DNA of 64,000 bases from Tubulanus polymorphus (taxonomy: Eukaryota > Nemertea > Palaeonemertea > Tubulaniformes > Tubulanidae). Location: the NCBI RefSeq assembly GCF_964204645.1, contig NW_027437461.1:1-64000 (forward strand), written 5' to 3'. The position numbers and the translations under genes were made by a program. Numbering within the stretch: position 1 is the stretch's first letter; every line of letters starts with the position of its first letter. The notes under the pieces were generated by a model. It was not told where the DNA came from. It saw only the letters and a list, made by a program, of their open reading frames with translations, and ran no database searches. Positions 52,363 to 63,488 of the stretch are shown piece by piece.

Positions 52363-52817
52363 ATATTCTAGTTTCAATTTATTCTCTAAATGTGTTTTAG
52401 TTTTATTGTGTCTTGCTTTTTGGGATTTATCTATATTGATATTACATGTTGGACAGTAGTACTTATTTGCTTCCATTTTAATACTAAATTTTTTATTAAA
52501 ATTGATTTTAGAAGTTATTCATTTATATTTTATTCATATATATGAATATTTTAAGAGTAATAGGGAAAAATCTTGTTTCATATCAAAGGTTGAAAGGGCT
52601 AGTGAGTAAAAAATGAAAAATATGAAAATAATAATAATTTCTATTTGAATTAGGAGTGAAACTCATATAAAATGAAAAATAAATTCGAGTGTGCGAGAAT
52701 TATTTTTCATTTTATATGAGTTTCGCTACTAATTCAAATAGAAATTGTTATTATTTTCATATTTTTCATTTTTTATGAGCTCGACCTTTCGAATGAAACA
52801 AGATATTCCCTATTACT
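52363..52817. repeat. Right TIR of copy 2
   Basis: 455 bp, reverse complement of 26981-27442; includes PolB codons 1-38 and the outer palindrome. Confidence 0.9.
52556..52817. repeat. 262-bp terminal palindrome
   Basis: Same fold as 26981-27249 with loop TTCGAGTGTGCGAGAA; a few bases are missing in the outer arm (GACCTTTCGAATGAAAC against the fuller left arm). Confidence 0.88.
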
Positions 52818-52823
52818 AGCAAC
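52818..52823. repeat. Right target-site duplication AGCAAC of copy 2
   Basis: Matches 26975-26980. Confidence 0.85.
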
Positions 52824-52960
52824 ATTACCAAAAACCAAAAATGAATTTTGACATTAGGAATCAAAAACCCACCCCTTTACCATCTAGGATCTCACTGGAA
52901 ATTAAAGATTGGTGGCGAGGAGAGGGTTAAAAAAATATCAGTGTCGATATTTTCCCTGCC

Positions 52961-53326
52961 AAGGGGAGGATGTAACCGGGCTGGTTCGTTCCGGTTGTAT
53001 ATCCTACGGTGCTGCCGCCTTGCCACGTATTTAGGAGGTGTAAAAAGCAGTTTCTCGCAGCAACTGTGTCATTCTTTGGTTGTTGCTTGTCAGGCGACTT
53101 CCGTGTTGCTTAAATAAACATTTTATATCGTTTATTCTGTTTCTGCAGGTATGTAAGAAAACTGTTTTTTGTAAGAGAACAATATGTGTAAAGTTATGAA
53201 ACTCTTTAAGGTGTTTTTAATGAAATGTGTAAAATGTTTGAAGTTGGTCATTCTTTGGTTGTTGCTTGTCAGGCGACTTCCGTGTTGCTTAAATAAACAT
53301 TTTATATCGTTTATTCTGTTGCTGCA
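52961..53326 (+). repeat. Gypsy-type 3' LTR remnant with internal duplication
   Basis: Polypurine tract AAGGGGAGGA then TGTAACCGGG (LTR start), ending ...TTGCTGCA at 53326. A segment of ~82 bp (TCATTCTTTGGTTGTTGCTTGTCAGG... to AATAAACATTTTATATCGTTTATTCTG) occurs twice, at ~53069-53149 and ~53247-53326. No internal retroelement genes upstream. Confidence 0.55.
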
Positions 53327-56140
53327 GTTTGTTTATCCATTTGTGAGTTTGGAACTCTGGTTGTCTCCAGCTGTATGCCCTCTGATGTAGAGTTCCCCAG
53401 GACTCCAACAAGTGATTCGAGGACCCTTCGACGTCGATTAGAACCAGGGAAATCGTCCGGTCACAAAAATATTGATAAATCTTGACCCAAATTTTTTTTA
53501 CCTATCGAAGGGAAAGTTTTGGGGGGTTTGTTTGCTACCTACCCCTCAGTACGGGCCTGCGATTGGCGGCTGTAAGCACCAAAGGCTCAAAAGAAATGAT
53601 CTGCCAGACAGTCAGTAGATGAGAAAACAAGTTGAAACCAAATTTACCCCTGGGGATGGGCCTGGTTTCTAATCCGCCAAACGCCCCTAGATTAGTCCTT
53701 GATATTGTTCTGGTGACGTCTGGATCAGTGACATGGTGATATTCTTAGTCTCAGTAGGGCAATGGCAATATCCTATAGAGGTATTTTACCGTAAGGAATT
53801 AGAAGAATAGTGGTACTATAATCAAATAAACTTCAGGGGGGTGCTCTGCGGGTGCAGCACCCCCTTCTATCATACGCCGATACGATGGTCATAAAGATGT
53901 GCCCCAGCTTTAGAGTCATTAATTTTCCGATGCCGACATTCTTCCTGCATCTAAAGCCCGCCGTACGCCTTTGTGATTCATTGTACGATCCCTCTTTGAC
54001 CAGATACAAAATCTAGGTTTATTGTATTATCGTAAAGGTACACTGTGACTTCTGAGCCGACCGCATGTTTCATATTTTTGCATGCAATTTTTCCGCGCAA
54101 AAATAATCGTAAATGTGCGCGGGCTCAATATACTACGTTGTGGATATTTTGACCGAAAGCCATTCAGAATTCACGATGAAGCAGTTGTCATTTGGGCTAA
54201 TAGAGGACCCAATAGATGGTACCTGTCTTGTAATTTGAGGTGCAATCTCCAGTACAGCAGGGCATACCAGATGATATCTGTAACGATCTTCGCTTAGCTA
54301 ATTTTTTCGTGCCCATTTCATTCATTTTCTCACGCTGTTGCCTGACATACGGGTATCAAAATTAAAATTTAATTTGTGGCTGTCTTGCTAGCGCTTTGAG
54401 ACGACCTGGGGATCCATGACAGACCTATACTTTTTCCGTTTGTGCTTCTCCTTGTTTCCCTGTATATGACATCTCCAGGATATTTCAAAATGTATATGGA
54501 TGGCTCAAAACGCATATCGGGGGCAAAATTTAAAAAGATCCCACCCTCGGTATGAGTCCCGCTCGCGCTTTCACAATGACAGCACCCCCTTCTACGAAAT
54601 CCTGGATCAGCGCCTGTAAACATTTATCCATGTACACTGTAGATAATTGAAGAAATACCACAATTTCTGATTTTATATGACACTAGTTTGCCATCTATGG
54701 GGAATCAGAACTAGGCATCAGAATAGAACCTAATCATGAGTCACATACCGGGTATTCAAAAATACCACAGACGCAGATCCAGGTACACTGTCGAGGGTAG
54801 CACAACTTATAACAAGAGCCCCAAGGAGCACTGTGGCCAGCCTTCATGATGCATTCTGTGGGTTAAATATGTCAAAATACACTACCAGCTCAGTCAATAT
54901 CTTAAGTATCTTAAGTAGCCAATATTATAAGTATCTTAAGTAGCACAGACAGCGACTGGATCTGGCAGGAACAAATACCTCAGATAAATCTTTTCCCTTG
55001 GTCTTATTGATTTTAATGCGGAACAGAATTGAATGGCCATTCTGAAATTTTGAAAATCTGCTTTTTGCTGCAATTTCCAAGCAATTAAAGTCCTGACACA
55101 ACGTGCTTTCCAGCAAATTAACAGCATTGAGATGTAGTTTCCAGGTAATAAAGACAAAATCTTGAAGAATAATGTGCTCTTGTTTAAAATTATCTACTTC
55201 GTCCTATAAAAAAGTGTCCTTTTCTAGTTTGGGCATTAAAAAAAGCACGTTTTTTGCGACGGTAGCACATGCCTACGGTGCTACCATCTGAATCTGCGCC
55301 TGCTCTGAAAATGCTAGTTCTCGTCATAACTTGATTCCTTTTACAAGTGAAAAGTGAATGCATTAGTTGCTGGTGAGCTAATTAACTTAAAACACATTAT
55401 AGTGTTGAACAACAAAACTATTTTTAAGCAATCTAGATACAGGGGGTAGCTTATGTATTTTTCACCAGTTAATTTTGGCTGATTCAATTAGATAAGAGGT
55501 ACATATTTTAATCAAGACAAACACTAGTAGGAAGAGGAAAACAAAATCTCTTTATATTCCAGATTATTTATGGAGCATAGATATTTAACACATAGAAGCA
55601 ATTATCAATTAAAAACACGAAATAATTTCATGCATTAGATAGATGATTGGTAAATGTCACATTTGGACATGTCACATGTATTCATTTAAAATTCATGGAA
55701 CAGACATACACCTTCAAGCTATCATATATTAAAGAAGTTACAATTAATTAAATGTCTATTTGTCATTTTAGGTATAACTGAAATCAATTTGAAACATCAT
55801 TGCTGTGGTCATCACACTTTCGCTGCTTAAACGGAAGTCAATAGCTCTTGGAGAAATTTGTCTGGATTTGGAATTTCCTCGAGCAAACCTGGAATGAAAG
55901 ATGGCAATGGGATGTAATCAGCACTAGGTATTAAAGTCAATGCCGCATTAGTTGTAGCCCTCGGGACTGACGATTTTTCTACGACTTACGTGATGTACGA
56001 GTCACGTGTAAGTCGTATTTCTACGAGTTATCTATAAGTCGTGGTTCCATACGAATTCCGCGAATAACCCGTGAAAATACAATAAATATGACGTTCAGAT
56101 TCCAGCATGGTTCGTCATGTTCCCGGTCGTATCCTGAGCT
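53327..56140. other. Non-coding host or repeat DNA
   Basis: No gene supported. Contains a GGGGGTGCT...AGCACCCCC hairpin (53835-53865), a short repeat shared with 22800-22850 (54843-54893), and three TATCTTAAGTA words (54898-54946). Confidence 0.45.
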
Positions 56141-56149
56141 GACAGTGCA

Positions 56150-56712
56150 AATCCTTATACGATATTTGAAAAACGCCTAATGAAAAACACTGAATCGGAA
56201 AACGCATAACGCCTAATTCATAGTAACATCCAAGAAATTGACCTAAATCCGTACACGCAACATTACATAGTTCACGTAGGGGTGCGTGGAGCCCCGCTTG
56301 TTCCATCTTTGTTTCTACCATCGTTTCTACGATCGTTTCGGTTACACCTTCGAGCAATTATGTTCAGATAATTGCTCGTAGGTTGAACCTACAAGCGTAG
56401 GTTGTACCATATTTATGCATTCCAGTTTTAAAATTCAAGAAAGCCGGTTTATAAGCGCGGCGTTTGTTTTCGCGTTATGTAATTGATTGCTTGCCGGCGG
56501 ACATTCTATCATCATCCTATAATGCAGTTTATAGAGTAGTAGTCTCGTTTCGTGAAGCGTAAAACACATGTAATTTCAAACTGTTCCGTTGATGTGAGTC
56601 TCAGTAGACAGTACAGTAAAGAAATTAGGTCATTTTTCTAGGAATAAGGCATTATGCGTTTTCCGATTTGGTGTTTTTCATAAGGCGTTTTTCGAGAACT
56701 GGATCCTTATAT
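56150..56712. mobile_element. Probable ~560-bp MITE
   Basis: Inverted ends: 56160-56218 (GAAAAACGCCTAATGAAAAACAC, ATCGGAAAACGCATAACGCC) and 56640-56700 in reverse complement. No ORF inside; target duplication unclear. Confidence 0.5.
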
Positions 56713-57064
56713 TGTTGAAATCTACCCTGAATCAATCGATTAAAGCTGCCACATGCACCATGCAGACAACATCACAAGAAAATTACATTGTATTTGTCTA
56801 AACACTTAGCATTGATGTGGGCGGTGTATTGGGGGTTGACTGTTATTCGATGACGACTTGTGGGGTTGACTGTATTTTCAATCAACCAAGATCAGTTTAA
56901 TTTCATTTATAAATTAATTCTCCACCGAAGTTTTAATTTCTAATCAATTTACCCATGAGAGAGTTCAACTAAGTCCTATTCATCACTGCCAATGGGTGTT
57001 AAGACGACTGATGCTTCCACATCAGGTGAAACGCCTGAGTATAAAATACATCCCGAGGTAATGA

Positions 57065-57345
57065 AAAATACGAAATGGCTTCCGGTGACCTTGACCTTTG
57101 ACCTACAGGACTTGAAATCTAATAACTCCCTCATGGTCTCTAGGGTAACCCATCCATAAAGTTTAACAAAGTTATCTTACCATTTATGAATTAATTACCC
57201 GGAAATTACAATACAAAACAGCTCCTGGTGACCTTGACCTTTGACCTACAGGACCCTAAATTTAATCAGTTACTCACTGTCTCTAGGATAACCCATCCAT
57301 AGAATTTCATTAAGTTATCTTACCGTTTATGAGTTGGAGCCCACT
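57065..57345. repeat. Two ~145-bp tandem units with GTGACCTTGACCTTTGACCT
   Basis: Each unit holds GTGACCTTGACCTTTGACCT, then TCTCTAGGRTAACCCATCCATA and GTTATCTTACC. A GGACAGATGGAC-type short array follows (57335-57390). Confidence 0.75.
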
Positions 57346-57440
57346 GCGGACAGACGGATGGACAGATGGACGCTACGACAGATGGACAGACAACGAAGTG
57401 AATACAGTATGCCCTCCACTACATGTTTTGGGGGCATAAA

Positions 57441-57605
57441 AAATTACAATTTTTGGAACTAAAATTTGTATTTCCGAGTAGTACTTACCCTTTCCTATGG
57501 TTTTTGCCAATATTTTCTAAATTTGGATTTATCGCCAATGGTTTTTCTATACGACCCGGCCCTGCGGTGTTGCATTTAGCCACCGGCGAAATCCGCCATC
57601 TTTTT
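57441..57605. repeat. DIRS left inverted terminal repeat
   Basis: Shares CTTTCCTATGGTTTTTGCCA, TAAATTTGGATTTATCGCC and CGGCCCTGCGG with the reverse complement of 63351-63488. Confidence 0.85.
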
Positions 57606-57659
57606 ACGTCATAGCAGACCAAAAAAAAACAGCTATGCGGGGCAGGTGGGCGGGATTCC

Positions 57660-57760
57660 CACCATAGGAAAGGGTAAGTACTACTCGGAAATACAAATTT
57701 TAGTTCCAAAAATTGTAATATTTCCGTCGAGTACTGTACCCTTTCCTATGGTTTTTGCTA
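57660..57760. repeat. DIRS internal complementary region
   Basis: 57661-57722 is the reverse complement of 57437-57500 (outer left end). 57722-57760 resembles the reverse complement of the outer right end (GAGTACTGTACCCTTTCCTATGG). The join of both ends is diagnostic of DIRS. Confidence 0.8.
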
Positions 57761-58016
57761 GACTAGCCTAGCACAAGGATGGTGGGAAAAGTAGATAGAA
57801 AAACCACCGCTCAAACGCAAGGTAAGAGGGGAAAAGAGAGCACTTACCCAAGCACGGAATGGAGCACTGTAGCACAGGGAAGACCGGTTGGCCACAGTGA
57901 GTCCATCCAGCTCAGGGGCCCCCCCAGAATTTTGCAAAATTAATACTAGCAGATATGAGCCCAAACTATGTACAAGGATACACCCCCTGTGATCCTGATA
58001 ATGCCACATAAATATT

Positions 58017-59150
58017 CTACACTAAAGGGTCCGATCGGAAAGAACGGACACCTTGAGCCATGACAACAGGACCAAGTGAAGCTAATGAGCCTAACTGGCC
58101 TGAAACATCCCATAAATAAAATGACGTGAATGTCGACGGTGAATTCCAAAAGGTGGCCCGACAGACTTCCTCCAACGGAGCACCCGAAAAGGCTGCGCCG
58201 GAAGTAGCCATAGACCTCACTTGATGAGAAACCACTCCCTCCGAGGAAAGATTCTCCTTCAATAAAATGTCCTTGATCAGTGAAGAGACCCATCGGGCCA
58301 CTGTGTCCCGCGAAATATCCCCCTTTAGGTGATCCAGCAGCGGAATAAATAACCGCTCCCGTGAACCCCTCCGTGAAGCAGAGCGATCTAAATAGAAACA
58401 CAACGCCCGCACAGGACATTAAGTCCTGTCCGGGATGCCCGGTTCCACTCGATGTTTTAGGGCTTCAATTCGCCATTGACGCCCAACCGAGCCTGGTCGT
58501 TGGTGCTTTGCCAAAAATTCCAAAGCAGGCCGCAGCGAAACAAATTCATTCGCTGGCCCAAAGACAATATGACCTTGTCGGACTGAAAGCGCATGAATCT
58601 CAGAGCAACGGGCCGAGCAAGCCAAGAACAGCAAAAATACAGTCTTTTTTGACAAATTTGCAAATGACGCTGCCGAAAGAGGTTCAAATGGAGCCTCCAT
58701 TAACTTCTTCAAAATTACAGACAGATCCCATGGTGGAACTGTCCTTGTTACCCGAGGCCGGGAAATAGAAAACCCTGCAACCAGCTGGGATATCCGATGA
58801 TCCCCTGCCACATTTGGCCATCCAGAAGCACGCAATGTATGAGAAATCGCGGAGCGGTAACCTTTAATAGTTATGACCTGCAAACCTTTTACACCTTTTA
58901 CGTGAGCATGGATCAATTTCCCCTGCAGCACACCAATCCGCAAAATGACTCCATTTGGCATCGTAAATGGTACTTGTTGATGGCCGCTTAGATCCTGCGA
59001 TAAAGGAGGCAGCCTGTTCTGAAAAGCCTGAAGCTGACAAGGATTGCTGGACAATGGCCAGGCGAGCAGATTTAACCACTGGCTGTTTGGATGATGCCGA
59101 AAGTTCCCCTGAGACAGAAGCGATGGGAAATTCGGAAGAATCCTGGGGTT
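58017..59150 (-). pseudogene. DIRS tyrosine recombinase (frameshifted)
   Basis: Integrates circular cDNA. N-terminal SAM-like part (SARLAIVQQSLSASGFSEQA, RPSTSTIYDAKW) lies in the frame of the 726-codon ORF to 58864. Catalytic core continues in 58419-59054 (first Arg in SARCSEIHAL) and 58017-58412 (HQVR near 58226, Tyr in SFYLWD near 58121). R-H-R-Y residues are present, but two frame changes separate them. Stop after the WDVSGQL region. Confidence 0.75.
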
Positions 59151-59231
59151 GTCGCACAGTAGGTTGAGAAGTGGTAGGAACCACCGGCCAACATGGTGCT
59201 ACCAGAACTATGTTGCAATTGACTGATCTCT

Positions 59232-59987
59232 CTATTTGATCCAGTAAGCGCGGCAGGACTGGTGTGGGCGGGAACGCATACGCATGCATCCCCGACCAGT
59301 CCAGAGAGAAGGCATCGACCCCCCACGCTTCCGCGTCTGGAAACGGGGACACAAACAGAGGACACCTCCGATTGAACCGGGTGGCAAACAGATCCAGCAG
59401 CGGATTGCCAAAAATGCCCGAACCCGATCGGCCACTTCTTGGTGGAGAACCCATTCTGTCGCAATAGCCTGACCTCGACGAGACAGAGCATCGGCCATCA
59501 CGTTCCTTTTCCCTGCTAAATGTGCCACAGTCAGGGACACGCCCTTTGTCTGGCACCAAAGAAGAATTTTGGCCGACACACCTGTGAGGGTTTCTGAGTG
59601 AGTGCCCCCTTGGTTCTGAAGGTAAGCCCTCACTGTTGAATTGTCTGTGGCTAACCAAACGTGGTGGCCCTCCACTCTCCTGTGAAAGAACTTCAGGGCC
59701 TTCCACACGGCCAGCATTTCTAGGAAATTTATGTGGTTGGTGGCCTCGTAGCGAGACCATCTCCCGGCTTTGACTCGGTTCTCCAGATGTGCCCCCCATC
59801 CTTGGTGACTGGCATCCGTGAATACACGAACTGGAGCCTCTAACGGGGCTAGTGACACCCCGAGCCGAAGATTCGTAGTTGCCGCCCACCACTGAAGATC
59901 CGGACTTAGATCGGTTGGAGGTACGGGAATCAAGGCCTCCCAGTTGCCCTTCGACTGAGACCAGAAGACCTTCCAATATTGTTGCAA
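59232..59987 (-). pseudogene. DIRS RNase H domain
   Basis: 251-codon ORF with VFTDASHQGWGAHLE (first Asp), NFLEMLAVWKAL (Glu), LATDNSTVRAYL (Asp) and HLAGKRNVMADALSR (His/Asp region). Degrades RNA in DNA hybrids during cDNA synthesis. Continuous with the RT segment 60009-60251 in origin; the ATG is internal. Confidence 0.8.
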
Positions 59988-60008
59988 GCGCCTGCTTCTG
60001 AGACGGCC

Positions 60009-61044
60009 TTAGGGCACCACCAGACCCATGGAGCTGATGGAGCCTAGAAGTCGTGACCAGTAACGAGCTGTTCTCGGGGTTGTGGACACTCCCGCTACAG
60101 CTTCTTGAAGTTTGGCTACTCGAACCATAGACGGAAAGACTTTGCCGATTCGGAGATCGAAGTCCATGCAAAGATAAGTGAACTGTTGGGCCGGCGTCAA
60201 CTGAGATTTTTCCCTGTTTACGCGGAACCCTAGCTGATGGACTAAGTCCAAGACAGGTCATTGCCTCCCGACATTCCTGAGCCGAATTCGCGACTATTAA
60301 CCAGTCGTCGAGGTAAACGAACAGTCGAACACCCCTTGACTGAAGTACCTTCTGAACTGACTTGACCAACTTGGTGAAAACCCACGGGGCCGTACTGAGG
60401 CCAAATGGAAGAGACCTGAATTGGAACTGGCGGCCTTTCCACTTTATCCTGAGAAATCGCCGAGATTTTGGGTGAATTGGAACCTGAAAGTAAGCATCTT
60501 TCAGGCCCAATGAAGCCGCCCATTGACCCGGACGGAGCCCTTGAATCACGTCCTTGGGCTTGGTCATCCGGAACCTTGGAATGTCTAGGTGCCGATTGAG
60601 GGATGACAGATCTATCACTGTCCGTTGACCCCCTGTTGCCTTTGGTACCATGAATATTCGAGAAAACCAGCCGGGAGAAGTTTCGTTGCAAACTGGTTCT
60701 ATCGCTCCCTTCTCGGCCAATTCCTTGAGAGCCGGAGAGATTAAGGCCTCCTGACCTGGTTTTGGCCGCGGTGACCTCATCAGGCGCGGTCGCCTTAGGA
60801 AACGGAGACGGTAGCCACGAGAGATGACCCGGGAGGGCCAACCGTCTCCAAAGAGGTCGGACCAGTGGGTTGCTGCCTGCTGCAGACAACCTCCCACTGG
60901 TCCCAAGAATTCATTTCGAGTTTTTCCGAAAGGAAGAGCCCCTTTTTGGAGCCTTCCCCTTGCCTCGATATGAACAGGAACTGTTACGACCGGACGAGGC
61001 TTGACACGATTGTTGAAGTTGCGCGCTAGTTCTCCAACCGGCAT
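60009..61044 (-). pseudogene. DIRS reverse transcriptase (frameshifted near 60245)
   Basis: Reads MVPKATGGQRTVIDLSSLNR, KDAYFQVPIHPKSRRFLRI, FRSLPFGLSTAPWVFTK and the catalytic VYLDDWLI in one frame down to ~60250. The thumb (REKSQLTPAQQFTYLCMDFD) is in another (60009-60251). The 726-codon ORF 58864-61044 runs on by chance in the wrong frame past that point. Overlaps the gag 3' end by ~130 bases. Copies genomic RNA. Confidence 0.85.
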
Positions 61045-62050
61045 CCGAAGCCGCCTGAGAAAGCGCTGAAGTTTGAGATGGTCCTGTTTGCGTCCGTGCC
61101 GAACCTTGCGCCGCCGGCGTCGGACCAGAACGCTTTTTCCACGAAGTTCGGGGGTTGGACTTGGCCTGAACCTCCCGAATCTTCCTCAGCTCTGCGGAAA
61201 CCGGAGCGCACCAACCGGAGAAGAGTCGTGAAGACGTCCCCAAAGGGGCTCTCAGCAAAGCATTGGACACCATATCCGGTAGACGAGTTTTGGAACTGGA
61301 GTCCATCACTGACTGACGGGAGGCTAACACCAGATTAGCCTGACCCCGAACCGACAACGGAATTACATGTGAAACAGACCGAGCCAAAGATTGGATAATC
61401 CGGTCCATTCCCTCCAGTTTTAGGGCAACTGACTCTGGGTCGGAGCCCGCATGAACGGCGGCGTGAGTCTCGCGAAGCTCACCCGTCAACACCTTAAGTG
61501 CCATATCTTGAAACGAACCAACCCTGGTAAGATTGTCCAGGATTGACGTCATGGCCACCAAACCGGACTTAGGCAAACGAATACCCGACTGTGCTGTAAC
61601 GGTATCCGGGCTGATCAAAGTATAATCAGCATCCAGGCAGTTATGACTGTGATCCACAGCACCTGGAGTTGCGTAATACGCCGAGCGAAATGCGCCTATA
61701 GGTGGATCGGTTGAACTAAAATATTTCCCAGATTTCATACCCCGTTCTGGAGGGGGAAATGAAAATGTTCCAGGCCGACATTCACCCCATAATTGCGTAT
61801 CCAATCGAGCCCATTCTCTCGAAACCGCTGACGATTCCCGTAAAACGTTAAGATCGGAGTCCGGAGGGCGATAAGCTTCCATTGACTCACCGACCAGAGG
61901 AGCTGCTGTGGGCTTAGCGCGAGTTGCCCCGTGCTTGACAAAGAACTCACTTATCATCGCTCTAAATGGCATGTCCCCCGCTGGTTCGGATAAAACTGAA
62001 CGGGACGGAGATACATTGCGAGCCAGGGAAGCCCCCATCGTCTGGGGCAA
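60911..62050 (-). CDS. DIRS gag-like protein
   Basis: 379-codon open frame, Pro/Ser/Arg-rich. Central GMKSGKYFSSTDPPIGAFRS and SPDTVTAQSGIRLPKSG stretches precede a LTRVGSFQDMALKVLTGELRE helix region, with a basic C-terminal tail. Position before RT and composition suit a nucleic-acid-packaging Gag; no zinc knuckle seen. Probably extends upstream: the frame continues to ~62170, and an Arg/Ser-rich stretch follows in another frame. Confidence 0.65.
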   Translation of the reverse strand: MPQTMGASLARNVSPSRSVLSEPAGDMPFRAMISEFFVKHGATRAKPTAAPLVGESMEAYRPPDSDLNVLRESSAVSREWARLDTQLWGECRPGTFSFPPPERGMKSGKYFSSTDPPIGAFRSAYYATPGAVDHSHNCLDADYTLISPDTVTAQSGIRLPKSGLVAMTSILDNLTRVGSFQDMALKVLTGELRETHAAVHAGSDPESVALKLEGMDRIIQSLARSVSHVIPLSVRGQANLVLASRQSVMDSSSKTRLPDMVSNALLRAPLGTSSRLFSGWCAPVSAELRKIREVQAKSNPRTSWKKRSGPTPAAQGSARTQTGPSQTSALSQAASDAGWRTSAQLQQSCQASSGRNSSCSYRGKGKAPKRGSSFRKNSK

Positions 62051-62127
62051 CCCACAATTGCTCGCGACAGGAACGACCCCAGAAGGAATTGCCGCTTCTG
62101 GGACCGGATCCTCATTGAAATCAGACC

Positions 62128-62530
62128 CTACCGCAGCATCCAGGAATTCAGAGTCAGAATTCCGAAAAACTGAGTGGGCTGGCGAACTTCTAACCGGACA
62201 ATCAGGAATTGCTTACCTGTTGTAGAGGTTGCAGCGACTTGTTGCGACGAAGATAACAAGTTTAAAATTTTCTCCTCAAATACATGGAAATCCTTCTGAG
62301 TCAGGTATTTTCCAGTATCCACACGATCATGTCGACTTTGGTGACGGTCTCTCGAACGGGATCGCGACCTACTAGAAGAATCGCTTTCATCGTTAACCAA
62401 CGTCGACGAACGATGAGAAGACCGACGGCGAAACTTCCGACAATAACGATCGTAGTCCCTCTCGCGATCAAACCTTGATCTGTGAGAAGGAGATCTTGCT
62501 CGTTTATTACGCTCACGGCGTCTAAATCTA
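62128..62530 (-). pseudogene. Arg/Ser-rich upstream part of DIRS gag
   Basis: VNDESDSSSRSRSRSRDRHQ then a KDFHVFEEKILNLLSSSQQ helix, ending in TTG|GTAAGC-like donor sequence near 62219. Either a first exon or a frameshifted N-terminus of gag. Confidence 0.45.
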
Positions 62531-63350
62531 GTGGGAGAGCAAGCTCTATCCCCGGAGCGACGATCAGAATCAGACGATGAACGTACCGGATGTTTTGAAC
62601 CGGACGACGTCTGGACCGGACCGGTGCCCGGACCGATGCCCGACCCGGTACCGACGTTCGCGACTACCGCGGCGCGCGCTCGGTTCAGAACATGTAGTCT
62701 GAACCGGCCAAACCGGCCGAACCGGTGAACGACCAGAGACCGGTGAATGACCGGTGAACGACCAGAGACCGGTGAATGACCGGAGACCGGTGCCGGTGAA
62801 CCAGCGTTCCTCCCCGGTGAACGGAGTTGGGAAGCCGATCATACCTGAACGACCGGCGACCGCTCCGCTTTACGATAAGAAACAGGATTAGAAACGTCGG
62901 TTGGCACATCGGCCGAAACCGACGAATCCCTGCTAACTCAACGACGATCTCTTAGTTTAAGAGCCTTATCGGCCCGAAGCCAAAGGTCCTCGGACCACAC
63001 GACGCAAATCTTGCAAGGATTGCTCCTTGCACATATTTGACCGGATTTGCGCCTGCACGACGCACATGAATCGTGGTTGTCCCAGGCGCCAAACAAATGC
63101 CCGCATCCCTACCCGCCACGATGCTGACCCTTAGGAGGGGGTGGCATAATTATCAATAATTAACAATTCAATTCAATCAAATTATATTTGTAAATAAAAT
63201 TCTTACGGAAAAAAAGAAACCAGGGATAACCCCCGAAACCGAAAGGACTAACCGCTATGAGAGTGAAACTCCCTAATATCCTAATTCCCAGATTTATACG
63301 GCGAAAAAATCCAACGCGTTCTACTGCGAGAACGCCAAGAAAAAAGAAAA
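62531..63350. other. DIRS 5' leader with GACCGGTGAA repeats
   Basis: 62690-62830 contains many copies of GACCGGTGAA(T/C)GACC-type words on the plus strand. Upstream, 63150-63330 is AT-rich. No gene. The 5' leader would be transcribed from the right end. Confidence 0.5.
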
Positions 63351-63488
63351 AAGATGACGGATTTCGCCGGTGGCTAAATGCAATACCGCAGGGCCGGGTC
63401 GTATAGAAAAACCATTGGCGATAAATCCAAATTTAGAAAATATTGGCAAAAACCATAGGAAAGGGTACAGTACTTGACGGAAATACAG
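63351..63488. repeat. DIRS right inverted terminal repeat
   Basis: Reverse complement of 57441-57605 over about 110 bases with more divergence at the outer 30. Confidence 0.85.

Larger units (their letters stand above)
41812..52476 (-). pseudogene. polB: Family B DNA polymerase, copy 2: intein-free, frameshifted, split by 6.6-kb element
   Basis: Starts at 52476 with MEANKYYCPTC: two C2H2 fingers (~7-30 and ~58-80), then the N-terminus seen in copy 1. Pieces: 51931-52476, 50634-51269, 43159-43992, 42360-43175, 41812-42240, with frame breaks between them, among them a base loss near 42375. The large element lies inside the RDHDH endonuclease-like insert (44016-50640). The YFD|TDS motif is continuous at 42337-42351, the empty intein site. 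Exonuclease and palm motifs are otherwise like copy 1. Confidence 0.85.
26981..52817. mobile_element. Polinton/adintovirus-like endogenous virus, copy 2 (complete ends, decayed, inverted relative to copy 1)
   Basis: Exact tips, ~455-462-bp TIRs and AGCAAC target duplications define 25,837 bp. Removing the ~6.6-kb hairpin-tipped insertion in PolB and a ~1-kb insertion in the 488-aa gene leaves about 18.2 kb. Gene order equals copy 1 reversed. Frameshifts or stops hit PolB, penton-like, 433-aa, 488-aa, capsid, ATPase, integrase and HNH genes, while several small genes and the zinc-finger gene stay open. Confidence 0.9.
57437..63488 (-). mobile_element. DIRS-like tyrosine-recombinase retrotransposon
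   Basis: Inverted terminal repeats: 57441-57605 and 63351-63488 in reverse complement. Genes on the minus strand in the order gag, RT, RNase H, tyrosine recombinase. Near the 3' end, 57660-57760 carries sequences complementary to both termini, the internal complementary region by which DIRS cDNA circularises. No aspartic protease or DDE integrase. Several frameshifts make it inactive as read. Confidence 0.85.

Noticed and set aside
52848-53390. Two short plus-strand ORFs downstream of copy 2
   Set aside because: They lie in a gypsy-type LTR remnant and contain its duplicated segment.
54369-54623. Minus-strand 84-aa ORF beginning MFTGADPGFRRRGCCH
   Set aside because: This is a dispersed-repeat translation, with related words at the end of the window; no sign of a gene.
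58361-58768. Plus-strand ORFs within the DIRS element
   Set aside because: Opposite to frames carrying recombinase residues; no recognisable domain.
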